Counted from the stretch's first letter, positions 11,371 through 24,305 are shown. The stretch is 64,000 nucleotides of DNA from Amylostereum areolatum (GCA_012932865.1 SAXG01000022.1:372001-436000), one strand, 5' to 3'. Translations and numbers: made by a program. Notes: generated by a model not told the origin, from the sequence alone.

Positions 11371-12314
11371 CGGCGACACCGACGCCCCCACGCCGACCTG
11401 CCCATATGCATGTTTCTCGGCCAAGTTTGCTTGCTCGTTTGCTTTATTTTTCATCACCGTTATTTGAGTGCTTTCGGACGGTTCCGCGCTCTCCCTCGCT
11501 CTCCGCTTCGGGCTTTTTACGACGCGACACGTTGTCCGCATACCGAGTTCTTCCCCTTTTCGGGCCTTCGCTGGGCGGTTGTATCTTATCATTAGAATGT
11601 ATGTATGCTCGTGTACGATCTCACCTACATCTCGGCGTGCGCGAACTCTCGATTCGTCTCGAAGCTCGAAGTCTCGTACAGTCGTACTTACTTAGAAGCT
11701 GCACGATCACGTGGCTCAACGGGGAATGCCGACCAAATTTTGTCCAAACTGCAAAGTCGATTTCTAACGTCGCCGTCTCCCGTCCATCGACAGACCTACC
11801 CATCGGATATCCCTCTTGTCACTCACTCTCACTCACTCGCTCGCTCGGCATTTGTGTCGTCTTTCCTCCAGCCTCCTGATCCACGCCTCGATCGGGCGAG
11901 ATGGCCCCGGGGTCGACGCTCCCCCCCTCCCCCCCCCCCCACGCGTACACGGCGTGTCCTCCTCGCTCTCACCACCTGCTCCTCAACTGAGCCCACCACC
12001 CCTCCCAGAAGCATCGCAACAAATCGAATTCTAAAACCGCGGTCGATACATGAATATTCGTACAAAACACGTCGCGCCCCATCGATAGCGACGATGGGAA
12101 CGGCACGATCAACGATGCAAATACACGAGGCCGGAAGGTGTCCAGGGTGAAGAAAAACAAGAACCAGGAGAGAGAAAGAGAGAGAGAGAGAAATCGCGAG
12201 AAACATAAAGAGGAAAAAGAATTGGTGAGTCGTCTTGCATCGGCATCTATGTACCCAACCTCGCCACTGACTCCGTCTTGTGCGCAAAAGGCGCTCCGCA
12301 GGGAAGCGCCGTCT
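11371..12314. other. Convergent intergenic region
   Basis: This lies between the 3' ends of the OPT gene (+) and the zinc-finger-like gene (-). It holds a C-rich run near 11921-11940 and an (AG)n tract at about 12168-12194. I see no coding sequence. Confidence 0.6.
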
Positions 12315-14153
12315 TCACTCCCCTCCCACCGCCCGCAAGCGCGCGATCTTCGCGTACCGCCCCTGCACGTCCTGCCTCACCGTCGTCTTCGCCTGCCCGA
12401 CGTGCTGCCGCCTCGGCCGACACCGCGCCGCGTCGCTCGTCTGCATGCTGATGAGCACGCCCGCAACCCCGAGCCGGTCCCACACCCTCGCCATCCACGC
12501 CTCCTCGCCCTCCGCCGCGCCCGCACCCGCGCGCCGATACTCCGCCCGCAGGCTCGCGCCCTTCGTACGGCGGATCTCCTCGATCCACGCGTCCCACCCC
12601 GCCCAGGTCCAGCCCGCGGCCACGGGGACCGCGCCCGACGCCCGCGCGCAGACGCGGGCATGCGCCTCCCGCGCGCGCTGCCGCATGAAGCAGCGCCCGC
12701 ACGCGCAGACCCAGAGCTCCTTCTCGTGCTTCGCGCGCTTCGCTAGGTTCGGCTCGTAGCGGTGGGTGTGGAAGATGTGGCGCGTCCAGCCGCCGGACTC
12801 GGTCGACGTCCTCAGGCAGTCCTCTACCGGGCAGACGAGAGGTGCCTTGGACGTCGCGGCGCGGGGGGTGCGGGGGGCGCGCGGTGCCGCCGTCTGCGTC
12901 TGTTTCTTCTGTTTCTTCTTCTTCGGCCTGTCCTCTTCCTCCTCCCGCTCCTCTTCCTCCGCTTTCCGCTTATGCCCGGAGCTGCTGCCAGGAGTGGGCG
13001 GCGCCATCGTCGGCCTTGGCAGTGCCAACGATAGACTCCCGCGCGCCTCCGACTCCGAGAGGGAACCATCCCAGGGGGAGGTCGTCTTGGATCTATATTT
13101 GGTCTTGTTCAAGGCACTGGTGCTGCTGCCCTCTAGAGAGGTCAGCGGCTCAGTAGCCTCGAAGGGTGTGTGGTTTGTATAATCCGGCCTCATAGAGAGA
13201 CCGGCGGGATCGCCCGTTGTAGAGGGAGGAGGTAGAAGAGGGGGGATGTATGTGATCGTCGGGGGACAATGGGCCGAACCGGGGAGCGCGTACGGTGGGG
13301 TCTGACGGTACCCCCCGCGTGACGACACCGGCGTCGATGACCCTCGAGAGAGGTCCGGTGTCGAGGGGGTATGCGGTAGACACGCGGCCGGGGGCGGCGC
13401 AGGGATAGAGACGGGGACGGGGGTGAGTGTGTCGTAGTTGGAGGTATCTCCATCTGCGCCCCAGAGCTCCTCGAGTATCATCTTGAGGCCTTCGCAGCGA
13501 TCGGGTGGCGTGGTCATAGGCGGCGCCGGCGGAAGCTGGATGGGGACGGGAGCAAGTCTGGGAGCGGGGTATTGAGGGTCGAGGTAGGGGTCATCCATGG
13601 CTGGGTTTGCGTGAAGGTGGTGTGGCGCGCGGCGAGCATGCCGCGTCGTGGTAGGTGGCACCCTTCATAGGGATTTGATCAGCTTTCTATCCGACCAACG
13701 ACGAGAGCGACGGAGTGGCGAGGATGGAGATTGAGGAGGACTTACGAAGTCGTCGCGGCGAAAGTGTTTGGCGATGGGAGGCGTGACGGTAGGCTGTGGC
13801 GCGATGGACTGGAGGTTGGGGACGAAGTACGGGGTGTCTTGCGCGCTGGCCGCCAGCCCGTAGTCGTTGGTGACTGCGTACCCGAAGTCGTTCGGGGCGA
13901 GGAAGGGTGGGAAAACGTTCGGGTTCCATACGAGGTCGTTCTAGCGCGGCGACCTGTAAGCATGCCTTCGCTCGCATAGAAAGGAGAGATAACTGACCTC
14001 CATGTCTATCGTGATGTTCGAGAGCGCCATGTTGTTGGGGGGGAGACCGAAAGCCAGGTAGTCCGCGGCGCTGGTGTTGTAAGGCTCTAGCGCGGTCTCA
14101 TAGATCGGCTGGTCGGAGGGGTAGGTTTGGGTGTAATCGGTGTAGTAAGACAT
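12315..14153 (-). CDS. Zinc-finger-like nuclear protein
   Basis: Probably a DNA-binding regulator. The model starts at the ATG at 14153 (MSYYTDYTQTYPSDQPIYE). Exon 1 is 13998-14153, exon 2 is 13746-13940, and a long last exon ends at 12315. The N-terminal half is disordered and Pro/Ser/Thr-rich. Near the middle is a Glu/Lys-rich nuclear-localisation-like block (EEREEEEDRPKKKKQKKQ). Two Cys/His segments follow: a C2H2-like CPVEDCLRTSTESGGWTRHIFHTH, split here as CPVEDC and WTRHIFHTH, and CACGRCFMRQRAREAHARVC of C2HC type. The C-terminus holds helices around AGWDAWIEEIRRTKGASL. The exon 2-3 phase does not match cleanly (phase 0 to phase 2), so either a small exon was missed or a base is extra near 13600-13745. 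The target and partners are unknown. Confidence 0.65.
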
Positions 14154-15530
14154 TGGAGATATGTTGGTGTTTGGGCGATGGATGGCGTCGATCCGGTGCT
14201 CGAGGAGTGAGGAGGGGAACTGAAGTGGTCCTTATTCTCCTCCTGGCCGGGCTTTTATGCTCGACGGACCTGCACCCCGCCCCCTTTGTTCCTTAGTTCT
14301 TCCTCCTTCCTGACTCGCGCTTTGATCCACGCATTCTTTCAGGAGATCGGGTTTCTGCGCGCGGAAGCGTCGCCCAGAATGGGGGCGACAGTCAAAGCGT
14401 GGGGCCTCCCAGTTCAATTTGATGGGCGCGTCCGCAACGTGGGCATACCTTCTTCGCGGTGAAGGGGGTTTGGGTCGACCGGTGCACCCACCGCCCTCGC
14501 TTCCTCTAACTCCTTTCGTCAACTCACGAACGAGAGTCCGGCGCTGGTCCCTCTCCAAAGCGCGGCATGCGCCGCCGCGTTCTTCTGGTCATTGTCTGTT
14601 CCAGCGTCGATGAAGTAACTCGGACGTCGACAATGCGCTTTGTACTACTCCCTTTGTTGTCACTTGTCATATCCAGTTCACAAGACCGGCGCCCGCCCTC
14701 CCTGTCCTTCCAGAATACGATCTGACCTCTCTTTCTTCCCCCCGTGAAGGGACGGGTGGCAAAGCCCCCTCTTGCGCATGATTGTCGCTCAAAGGGCCTC
14801 CACCGTTCAATTTATGCGTGGCGGCAACGTTTCCTTCGTCATCGTTGTTCCGAAACAATACATTATACGTTGGCGTTCGCCGGCCGTCCAACTGCACGTT
14901 CTGAATCTCAGAGGCGGGGCCGGGCGCAGGGGGTGTGGCACCGTCCGTGCAGGACACGTTTTCAATGTTTCAACCCCCGCCTGTGAATCTCAGGTTCTCC
15001 AACATAATCGGACCCGTCTTCAGAGCTCCTCTGTTCCGTGCAGTATGCGTGATGAATACGCGAGGCAGAGCAAGCCGCGTACGTTCCGCTATCCTTCAGC
15101 GCGCACAGTGGGCAGTATTGCATGTACATACGACGCTTCCACGCCGCAAATGATCTCTTAGACTTCTGCTTCAACCTTCGCTTCCAGCCGCGCGTCCGAC
15201 ACTGCCACCCTTGCTTCACGATCAATACCCTCCTCTGTCGGACCTGCGTTACCTCTACCTACCTAACCGGGCGAACGATTCCGAGAGAGAGATTCTGATG
15301 CAAATAGATGATGATAGAGTAACTTCAGTTGAACGATAGCGTGATGAAAACGAGTGGCAGTGACAATCGGAACAGTGAATGTCCTCATGAGTGCGATATA
15401 CAGTCCCAGACCAGATTCTGTCCATTGCGTCCGCAGACGCGTCCACCAATAGGATGTGGGAAGTGTTTTGTAGATTAGATGACACGGTTACGCTATTGCG
15501 AGGCGGGAAGGAGCGCGTCAGCGATGAGCT
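14154..15530. other. Intergenic region, no gene seen
   Basis: The promoter side of the zinc-finger-like gene and the 3' side of the first glyoxal oxidase. Open frames here are short and match nothing I recognise. Confidence 0.5.
14252..14258 (-). promoter_or_regulatory. TATA-like box of the zinc-finger-like gene
   Basis: ATAAAAG on the minus strand, about 100 bp before the ATG at 14153. Confidence 0.45.
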
Positions 15531-17714
15531 TCAGATGAGAAAGAAGGAGGACGTACCAAGGCAGCTGGCCAGCAGCACCGCGAGCACCGCGCAGAACACG
15601 CCCGCACCCGAGCGTCCCATTTCCACCGCACCGCCCTTCTGATCCTGTTTATTCGAGTTACTCGATCCGTTCGACGCCCCGCTTCCGCTCCCCGCCGCCC
15701 CAGCCGCCGTCGAGCGCACGCTCGCGGGTAACGCGCTGGCCTCCGCCGTCGGCTGCGCGCCAATCTGTCCATTCCCAACGATGACGTACGAGCCGTTGCT
15801 CGGCACGCCGTTCACGGTGACGAACACGAACGCGGGGCCGGGCGTGAGCAGGTTCGGGTTCGGCGGCGGCTGCGCGGTGTGCAACGTCAGCGTGCCGTCG
15901 TCCGCGACGGTGTACGTGTTGTTCAGCTGGAGGATGCGCTGGCCCATGTTCATCGCGTGCGTCGTGAACCCCTGCCGGATCACCCACACCGTCGTGTTGT
16001 CCGCGGCGTCATTCGCGGCGCCGGAGTAGGACGACGCGGGGACGGTGATGTCGAACGGAGCGCCGCCGTAGCTGAGCGTGGAGGGAATGCCAGTGGGCGC
16101 GGGGCGCGTCGGCGCGTTGAAGTAGGGTGGGTAGAAGTACTCGGCCGTGTACGTCGTCGGGTATATCGCCGTCGTGTCCGCGTCGATGTTCGGGTTCGAG
16201 CCCGCAATCATAACGGAGCCGTCGGGAAGGAGGAGAGCTGAGGAGTGGTACAGGCGCGCGATCTGGGACGTCCCGAGGCCCGCGGTCGACCAGCGTTGCC
16301 CGGCGGGAGCGTTGGGATTGTAGATAGCGGGTTGGCCCTCAGGTGAGGTCGCGAACGACTCGCCGAAGGGCATCTGGCCTATGGGTGTGGTGTGTGTGGC
16401 AGTGCCGTATCCTGCCGTGCCGTTGTTTGCGCCGTTGACGACGAGCAACGTGCCATCGGGGAGCGCGATGAACTGACCCATCGAACGCGGGCTCGGGAGG
16501 TCGTCGTCCTGTATGTAGTCTGGTGCGGAGCCGTCTTGGGGCTCAGGTGTGATGCGCCGGCAGTCCGTTGATGCGTGTTGCTCCCACGGGTTGCTATTCG
16601 GCGAGGCGTAGTCGCCCCACTCTTCATCGGGCATGTAGAAACCGCCGCAGAAGAGGATCGTGGGCTCGTAGCTGTTCGCCACGGTGAGGGGTAGCATCGC
16701 GTTTGCGCCTGAGGCAGGGTAGACGCGCACGATCTGACCGGGCATGTCGGGGAGTGGAGTTTCTTGGTTGGTATTGTAGTCCCAGAGAGCTGCACAGGGG
16801 GTCAGGGATACGATGATATTGAGGTGGAAAGGGCGTACTCGTCGAATAGTTGGCCTGTACAAACAGCTTGCCAGAGGGCATGAGGTAGGTGAGCGCGTAT
16901 GCGTTGAGCCCGCTGGTCTTGATCATGAAGTTCATCACCTGCAAATCCGTCCCGCGCGAGGGAAAAAACTCGAACGTCGGGTTCGCGCCTCCGCTCCCTG
17001 GCTGGTCGTTGGGGAAGTTCCGATTGATGTACCCTCCACCTGTGAAGCCGCCGATGAGGACAACGGAGCCATCCGCAAGGGATTCCGCGGCGGGGTACCA
17101 TCGTTGACTCGCCATCTGCAGCCCGTTCGGCGCGTCGTACCACGCGCAGCCGGGTCCATCGATGGAGCCATCGCAGGGAGTGATGATGCGAATTGCCTTC
17201 CGCCCGTCGTGATCGTCGTACGTCGCGTCGAACTCGGGAGTGGACCCGGACACGCTGTTATCGCCACCAGGGCCTACGGCGGAGTTTCCGCCAAAGGTTG
17301 CGAAGGAGCCGTTCGGGAGGTGCATGCCCGCAGCGCAAAATGGGTTTGTTTGGACGTCCATGAGTGTCGCGGTACGTGAGGCGATGTCCCTACCGACGAA
17401 GTTGCGTTGTTAGGAGAACCGGAAGAAAATGAGATGGAAGAGGCGCACCACACGGAGGCGTAAGCCGAGTGGCCGTTGATTTGGTTTGCATTTCCTTCGA
17501 CCTTGTCAAGGATGTAGACTTTGTCTATTCCCCCGACGAACATCTACCACTGTACGGTGAGAACACGCAGAAAAAAAAGATATATGCGGGGCAGACGTAC
17601 CATCATCGCGCTCACGAGGGTATTGCCCACATCTTCGATAGTCCCACCCTTCTTTTGGGCAACGACTGCCGGGGCACTTGCAACTGCCAGTGCCAGGAAC
17701 GAACGAATAAGCAT
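15531..17714 (-). CDS. Copper-radical (glyoxal-type) oxidase 1
   Basis: A secreted copper-radical oxidase that oxidises small aldehydes such as glyoxal and releases H2O2, which feeds extracellular peroxidases in wood decay (family knowledge). Exons are 17601-17714, 17449-17543, 16839-17389 and 15531-16789. A signal peptide (MLIRSFLALAVASAPAVVAQ) comes first. Copper-radical centre residues are present: Cys in NPFCAAGMHLPNG (about residue 88), Tyr in ASQRWYPAAE (about 168), the Tyr-His pair in IARLYHSSALLLPDGSV, and His in GFTTHAMNMGQRIL. The C-terminus has a Ser/Gly/Asn spacer and a hydrophobic tail (AGVFCAVLAVLLASCL), suggesting a GPI-type or membrane anchor. A GTACGT at the very end may start a last intron that replaces the final residues. 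It is a tandem paralogue of the gene at 18458-20743. Confidence 0.92.
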
Positions 17715-17762
17715 AACGAGTGTGGGGGAAAAGGTAACGACTACACACCCTGTGTGGGGACG

Positions 17763-17770
17763 TATTTAAA
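17763..17770 (-). promoter_or_regulatory. TATA-like box of glyoxal oxidase 1
   Basis: TTTAAATA on the minus strand, about 50 bp before the ATG at 17714. Confidence 0.5.
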
Positions 17771-18457
17771 GCTCGTGGCTGTTCCAACTTCCGCTCCGCT
17801 TCTTTTTGCTAGATTGGCGCTTCGACTACGGTCGGGCAGCATTGGCCGCACCCGGAAGTACGCGGCATGCTGTTTTCGTGGAAAATGACGGAGAGTGGCT
17901 GGAGGGAGATGTTGCAACCGCCAGCGGTAGAGGCTGAGTCTAAACGAGCGCTGACCCGGTCACCCGGAGTGGGTCGCGAATTCTCGGGGGTCGGTTGAAA
18001 ACCTGTCCCGGCCATCACCGAAGCTGGCCAATCCAATTTCACGGTCCCAGTCTTTCGCTCGGCCACTGACATCAGCCAGTGGCCCACTGGACTCTCGTAG
18101 GCGATCGGTAACCGCGGCATAACCGCGGTACATAAGTAACACGGTGCCAAGATAATGTGTAATTTACGTAGTACCTATTGGCTACGTTGAACATTGAGTA
18201 CGTTGAGTGGCCGCATAGCGAGCATCCGGGTCCAAGCAATACGGGTAACGACGGTTCCGGGTGGAAAGTTTTATTTTTTAGCCTTCAAGCTTCAGCGCGT
18301 GCTATGTGTTCCTAGGCCGTGCCCTCCAGTACTTAGCATCATAAAAATCGCCTTCGTTAAATTTCATGAGGTCGTGCAAGGCAATAAGAGACGGATGTAG
18401 GTTACGTCGGATGTCAGCGAAAAGCAGAATGAAGTCACCGTAGTACTATAGTCCTGG
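17771..18457. other. Spacer between the two glyoxal oxidases
   Basis: Upstream promoter region of oxidase 1 and 3' region of oxidase 2. No coding sequence is recognised. Confidence 0.55.
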
Positions 18458-20743
18458 TCATAATAATGAGATCAAGTCTGTGTCCGTCTGTGAAATGCGT
18501 CCAGATGATAGACTGTAAGTAGAAACGTAAGAGCAGGACACACAGCGCAACTCAGACTGAACAAAACATATTCTCAGCTTACTCCTTCTTGAGTATGAAC
18601 AAAAAAACGCACCAAAGAAACTGATCATCGGGACAGCGACCGCCGCGCAAAGCATACCCGCAAACGAGCGTCGCATGTGCACTCCATCGTCTGGTTGGTT
18701 CTGGTTATCGGGCGACCCATTCGACGTGGCGTCTCCCGATGACGACCGCGCGTTATCGGGCAACACGCTGGCGGGCGCTGTCGGCTGCTTCCCGACCCTC
18801 CCGTTCCCAACGATGACATACGTCCCATTGCTCGGAATACCTCCGATCGTGACGAACACAAAGGCGGGTCCGGGCGTGAAGAGGTTCGGATTGGGAGGAA
18901 GCTGCGCAGTATGGATCGTGAGGGTGCCGTTATCCGCGACGGTGTACGTGTTATTCAGCTGCAGGATGCGCTGGCCCATGTTCATTGCATGCGTTGTGAA
19001 GCCCTGGCGGATCAGCCACACGGTTGTGTTTCCTGCGGCATCGTTTGCGGTACCGGAATACGACGATGCTGGGACGGCGATGTCGAAGGGGTCGCCGCCA
19101 TAGCTCAACGCTGAGGGGATGCCGGAGGGAGCCGGACGCGTCGCAGCATTGAAGTAAGGCGGGTAGAAATACTCGGCCTTATACGTCGTGGGATATATCG
19201 TGGTTGTGTTGACGTCCACGTTGGGATTCGAGCCCGCAATCATTACGGAGCCGTCAGGAAGGAGGAGAGCAGAGGAATGGTAAAGCCGTGGAATCTGGGA
19301 CTTCCCGAGGCCTGCAGTCGACCAGCGCTGTCCCGCTGGCGCGTTCGGGTTGTATATTGCTGGTTGCCCCTCCGGTTCGGTCGCGAACGAGTCCCCGAAA
19401 GGCATACTGCCTACGGGAGTGGTATACGTGTGATCTCCGTATCCTGCGGTACCGTTGTGTGCGCCATTCACGACAAGAAACGTCCCGTCGGGGAGCGCGA
19501 TGAACTGGCCCATCGAACGAGGCGTAGGGAGATCGTCGTCCTGGATGTACTCTGGCTTGGAGCCGTTCTGAGGCTCTGGTGTTATGCGCCGACAGTCCTT
19601 CGATGCATGTTTCTCCCAGGGATTACTTCTCGGAGAACCGTAGTCTCCCCACTCTTCGTCGTCCATGTAGAACCCCCCGCAGAAAAGGACAGTGGGCTCG
19701 TAGTTGTTCGCCACGGTGAGTGGGAGCATTGCGTTTGCGCCGGAGGCTGGATAGACACGGACGATCTGGCCAGGCATATCCGGGAGCGCGGTCTCCTTGT
19801 TGGCATTGTAGTCCCAAAGCGCTGTTGTGCGAGACAGGTTAGTATCAGGACGTCGCAGAGAAATTGTCCACGAACTTGTCGAATAGTTAGCCTGAACAAA
19901 CATCTTGCCGGACGGCATCAGATAGGTCAGCGCGTAGGCGTTGAGGCCACTGGTTTTGAGCATGAAATTCATCACCTCGGGCGTGCCGCCACGAGAAGGG
20001 AAAAACTCGTATGTCGGGTTGGACGAAGCGCCTCCCGGGTCTTTGTTGGGATAGTTTCTGTTGATATATCCTCCGGACGTGAAGCCGCCCACGAGCACGA
20101 CGGATCCGTCTGCGAGCGCCTCGGCAGCCGGATACCAGCGCTGGCTCGCCATCTGCAGGCCGTTCGGGGCGTCATACCAATCACAACCGGGGCCATCGAT
20201 AGAACCTTCGCAGGGCGTGATAATACGGATGGCCTTCCTGCCGTCGTGATCCTTATAAGTCGAGTCGAACTCCTTCGTGGAGCCGGATATGTGGTTGTCG
20301 CCTCCAGGACCAACGGCAGAGTTTCCGCCGAAAGTAGCGAAGGAACCATTGGGAAGGTGCATCCCGGCAGCGCAGAAAGGGTTGGTCTGGACGTCCATAA
20401 TGACAGCTGTACGCGACGCGATGTCCCTACCGCGATGGCGTTATTTCATATTGAGAAGAACGAGGCAAATATGCGGAGCGCACCACACAGAAGCGTAGGC
20501 AGAATGACCGTTGATACGATGCGCATTCCCCTCGACCTTGTCGAGGATATACACCTTGTTCGATCCGCCAATAAACATCTAGGATTGCACGGTGAAAACA
20601 CGTTCAAAGGCTATGCAGATAGAGCGTACCATCATCGCACTGACAAGTGTTTCACCTGCCTCTTCAAAGGTCCCGCCCTTGCTTTGGGCAAGAACTGTTG
20701 AAGACATCGCCAATGCCAGAGCAACAACCACGTGGCATCGCAT
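18458..20743 (-). CDS. Copper-radical (glyoxal-type) oxidase 2
   Basis: Paralogue of the neighbouring oxidase with the same predicted reaction. Exons are 20630-20743, 20484-20578, 19876-20426 and 18458-19821. The first three are 114, 95 and 551 nt, exactly as in oxidase 1, so the pair is a tandem duplication. It has a signal peptide (MRCHVVVALALAMSSTVLAQ), the Cys in NPFCAAGMHLPNGSF, the Tyr in ASQRWYPAAEALADG, the Tyr-His pair in IPRLYHSSALLLPDG and the His in GFTTHAMNMGQRIL. After VLPDNARSSSGDATSNGS comes a hydrophobic segment (FAGMLCAAVAVPMISFF). The reading frame then continues about 50 residues of unlikely sequence, and a GTGCGT just after ISFF suggests a final intron, so the true stop may differ. 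Substitutions are spread along the protein, so the duplication is not very recent. Confidence 0.92.
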
Positions 20744-20803
20744 AACGAACGCTTGAAAAAAAGGGGAGGAGAATAAAATGGAGGCGAAGAACGCGTTGGC
20801 CGC

Positions 20804-20811
20804 ATTTTATA
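20804..20811 (-). promoter_or_regulatory. TATA box of glyoxal oxidase 2
   Basis: TATAAAAT on the minus strand, about 60 bp before the ATG at 20743. Confidence 0.65.
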
Positions 20812-22633
20812 CATCGCGCCAAGCTGTCTCGCGTCTCCTGATCGATTGACGCTGTCGCTGTATAACAGTCGGTCAATATTAGCCGAGACATACATGCTAT
20901 TCCTAACTTGGTATTTCCAGGGAGGACGAAGATGGTACATCCGTTGGAAGCTGTTGGAGCTGGCGACAGGCTGAAATTCGCTGGAGTCGTGGCAGACCTG
21001 GACCTGAATTGGGAGCAAAGGCTAAAAGTGGAATTTCGCCGCTCCTGATTGGCCAGCGATGGATGACAAAGCACGCGCTGCTTCGTTCGAAGTTCGACCA
21101 CAAAACATTGACCTGCTTGCCATCTACTTGTTAACACCTTGTAAGTTGTGACACATATCTGTGGATGCACAAACAATTCGTGAGGGAGGGATTTGAGGCT
21201 GATGCTAGGACGTACTCCTTAGTTCAGACAACGAACAATCGCGAGCTATCCGAGTCCGAGTCGCGACTTTCCATGAGGATGCCCGTGAGCGGTGGCATGG
21301 GCTTTACCTGCGACTACCTTCAGTCGGGGGATTCGAAAGGGCGGAGGACCTAAAGGCAACAACAGTGCGCCGCCGCCTACTATGCTTAGTCTTGGTTAAA
21401 TAACTGACCATTGCTTGCTGTGGAACGGTAAGCTTGAGGGGGGAGAAAAGAAGGGGGACAAGTCCGAGATGGCGGGTTGCAGAAGAAGACGGACCAAGCA
21501 GAGGGACCAAGTGGCAAGGAAAAGACGACGCCACGACGGCGGCCCCCCACCTCCAGCCTTCGTGTTTGTACTCGACTGTGGGTAGGGAAAATGCGGTCAT
21601 GTTTATCCCTAACACCTGACGCTGGCTCGCCGAGGCTAGCCATCGGGGCGCAGCAGAGGTTGGAATGAGTCTGCGGTCTGCGGTTGGCGGGCATATTGTC
21701 GGCTTCGACCAATGGGCGGTATTGCGGCACCCTAATGATGCTTGATGATGCTGGAAATCTCAGCAGTACAATGTGACTGGATCAAGCGGCGGCGAAAGAG
21801 GGGAGGGGAGACGAGGTCATGAAGTGGGTATACATGTCCAAGACGTATCATTGTCAGTAAAGCACAATCGTGCCCACCGCCCGCTATTTCACGAGCAAAC
21901 TCTCCTCTGTTGTAACGCCGCGCCACTTCTCGACACGTCCTTCGGATTTGTTCCCCAGCCGCCATTCATATAGGCTGGCCATCAACCAGGACCCTTGGGC
22001 GGTCTGCCTCCCGACGCATGACGGGATTTCAATCCACCAGTTGGTGGAGCATCACGCGCTCGAGAACAACGACGGACCACGGTGCGCTTCGAAGGGCCTC
22101 CCCTTCACACACTTACCAGTTCTGAAACAACGCAGTTGAACAGAAGGCCCCCAGAAATCAAGGACGTCTCCCGGCTAGGTGTCTGGACATAGCCAGGGAT
22201 ATATTGGTGGTATTAGTTCCAGTATAACCCGCTAGAGCTGTGTTGCCAAGACACGTACCGATGTCGAGCGATCCAAGAGAGCAACGGGTCCGTCTGACTC
22301 TAGGGGGATGAAGGTAAGCGAGTAAGTAAAGAGCTGCAACTGACTTGTGTGTACTACCGCGCAAGAAGAATCTTGAAGCTTGAAGCGCCGACGCTCTATT
22401 TTTACATGCAACACCCAAGCAATTCGACTTGAAAGCCTTTTCCTTGGCATCGTCGCCTGCGACTGTCCCGGACAATGACCCGTGAGAACCTTCCACGACG
22501 CCGTCGCAGTACCCCCGCCTTGCCACTGTTGCTCGAACGGCTGTGTCTTTCCAGCGGCAGCGCTGCGGTTGTCGTGAACCTGTCATATCATTACTCGTAC
22601 ACGCCGTGTACACCCTCCTCCAGTCAAAACGAA
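20812..22633. other. Intergenic region, no gene seen
   Basis: About 1.8 kb between glyoxal oxidase 2 and the tetraspan gene. Only short, unmatched open frames are present, and I see no repeat or transposon ends. Confidence 0.5.
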
Positions 22634-23509
22634 TCATAGGCGATAACTGTATGCCAGCTCTGGCATGGTTCCGAGTGCCTTCTCCGCCTTCTCCATGTAA
22701 TCGAACAAATCGTCTTTATCCGTATCGCTGGTGTGGCCGTCGTCTTCCCCCACGAGCATAGGCGCAGGATGGCCTGCGCCCGCAGCCGGTGGGCCCGCGA
22801 AGATTTCGAACGAGGATTCCTCCTCGTCGACGTTGCGGAGGTAGTTTGCTACGACGAAGCACCCAACTGATCCGCGGAATCTCTGTGAGTACACGTCCCC
22901 CCGACCCTGGCGGAGAAAGAACGCACCGAATTCAACGACCCAGAACGTGACGGACAGCCCGATGGTGAGCCCGCGCGCGAGAGCAAACGTGCGCTGGCAC
23001 GTATCCCGCACCTGTTCCTCCGTCGAGCGCAAGTGACATTCATTCAGTAGATCGTGCCGGCTCGCGCCAGGGTGAGTGAGCGTCCAGAGGAGATAGGACC
23101 CGGTTGCGATGTTGACACCCAGGTGAAACCACAGCAGCGTCGAATACAGCTTCACGAAGCGCATATGCCGGAGATAATGTCCGAGGTGGCTGTTCGAGAC
23201 GAGATGAGAATCGGAAAGCGATGAGAGGGAGATGACGCACCCCATCAGCGCGATTGCGACGAGAATGCTGTAGACGATGGCGGAGAGGAGTACGGCCTGT
23301 TTCTGCTGTTTCGTGTACCCTAGATTTTCGCCATCTACAAGTGCAAAGTCAGCGGGCAGCGCACGTATGGAAGTAAAGCATTACGCACCGGCATGTGCTA
23401 CTTTGAAGTAACCCAGCGTCGCGATCGCGGTGCCCACAATGAGCATGTAGGTCGTCGCAATCCAGAGTCCTGGCCGAATAGGAATGCACGACATAAAACC
23501 TTTGCCCAT
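22634..23509 (-). CDS. Tetraspan membrane protein 1
   Basis: Four predicted membrane segments in a small fungal protein; function not known. The start is the ATG at 23509. Exon 1 is 23389-23509 and exon 2 is 22634-23334. The segments are WIATTYMLIVGTAIATLGYF, QAVLLSAIVYSILVAIALMG, a pair around YSTLLWFHLGVNIATGSYLL, and LARGLTIGLSVTFWVVEFGAF. A loop between segments 3 and 4 carries Cys residues (LLNECHL, VRDTCQRTF) that could form a disulphide. The tail is acidic (VGEDDGHTSDTDKDDLFDYM). The layout recalls MARVEL or tetraspan proteins, but I cannot place it. It is a tandem paralogue of the next gene, with the same order of segments and the same loop Cys pair. Confidence 0.75.
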
Positions 23510-23665
23510 GGCGAGTCGTCAAAAGAACAGAAGAAAAGAAAGTCAAGGAAAACGACTGGAGGAAAACGCAGAAGGATAATACTACAGGAAAGGAATGAAA
23601 ATGGGACAAGCAAGTACGTCAATATGAGGGCCTGCCTGAAGAGACGACGGAACCGCACGCGTCGT

Positions 23666-23673
23666 CTTATATA
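23666..23673 (-). promoter_or_regulatory. TATA box of tetraspan gene 1
   Basis: TATATAAG on the minus strand, about 160 bp before the ATG at 23509. The distance suggests a leader of about 130 nt. Confidence 0.55.
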
Positions 23674-24305
23674 CCACACCTCATCCGGAGCCCGTGATCG
23701 TTACGGTGCAATCAAGGGACTGCCTCGCCATACGTGGGACCGCCCTGTCGTTGTTTGAGGGTCCTGTATACCGTTGTGGAGCTCTTGTGATTGGGCAACT
23801 GCTCCGGAGACGCAGCCGATGTCAAAGGATACTGGACCACTTGGTCGGTAGATCACTGACGAGACGAGCAGGTAGTGTTCGACGGACTCGAGTCTGTGAG
23901 CGCTCAGCGAAAACCTTGTAAATCATAAAGCGGCAACTGCGACAGACAGTAACTCGTCGTCGAGCAATGAACTTCAGTTAGGGCGACTCGAGGGCGACCG
24001 ACGATCGTATGACATACTATTCTCAGTGCACTGGTCTGATATACGTACCCATCAACGCATTTGGCGTACTTACACAGTGCCATAACCATGTATATATAGT
24101 TTCGGAGGACGTTGAATTGAAACTGCACATCCTTCCACAACCTCCTGGATCTGAAAATCGTCTTCGTATTCGAGTACATCGTAAGGGGATTCGTAACCGT
24201 GCTCTGCACGCAGGAAGAAACCAGATTATAGAGGGGATACGCGTGTAGGTCGTGAAGCATGTCGTTCCAAAGTCCAGATACAGTGTTACACCATCTTTGC
24301 CCGCC
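23674..24305. other. Spacer between tetraspan genes
   Basis: Promoter side of tetraspan 1 and 3' side of tetraspan 2. No gene is recognised. Confidence 0.5.

Noticed and set aside
18675..20701. Long + strand frames opposite glyoxal oxidase 2
   Set aside because: They mirror the oxidase codons; no motif, and the minus-strand protein accounts for the conservation.
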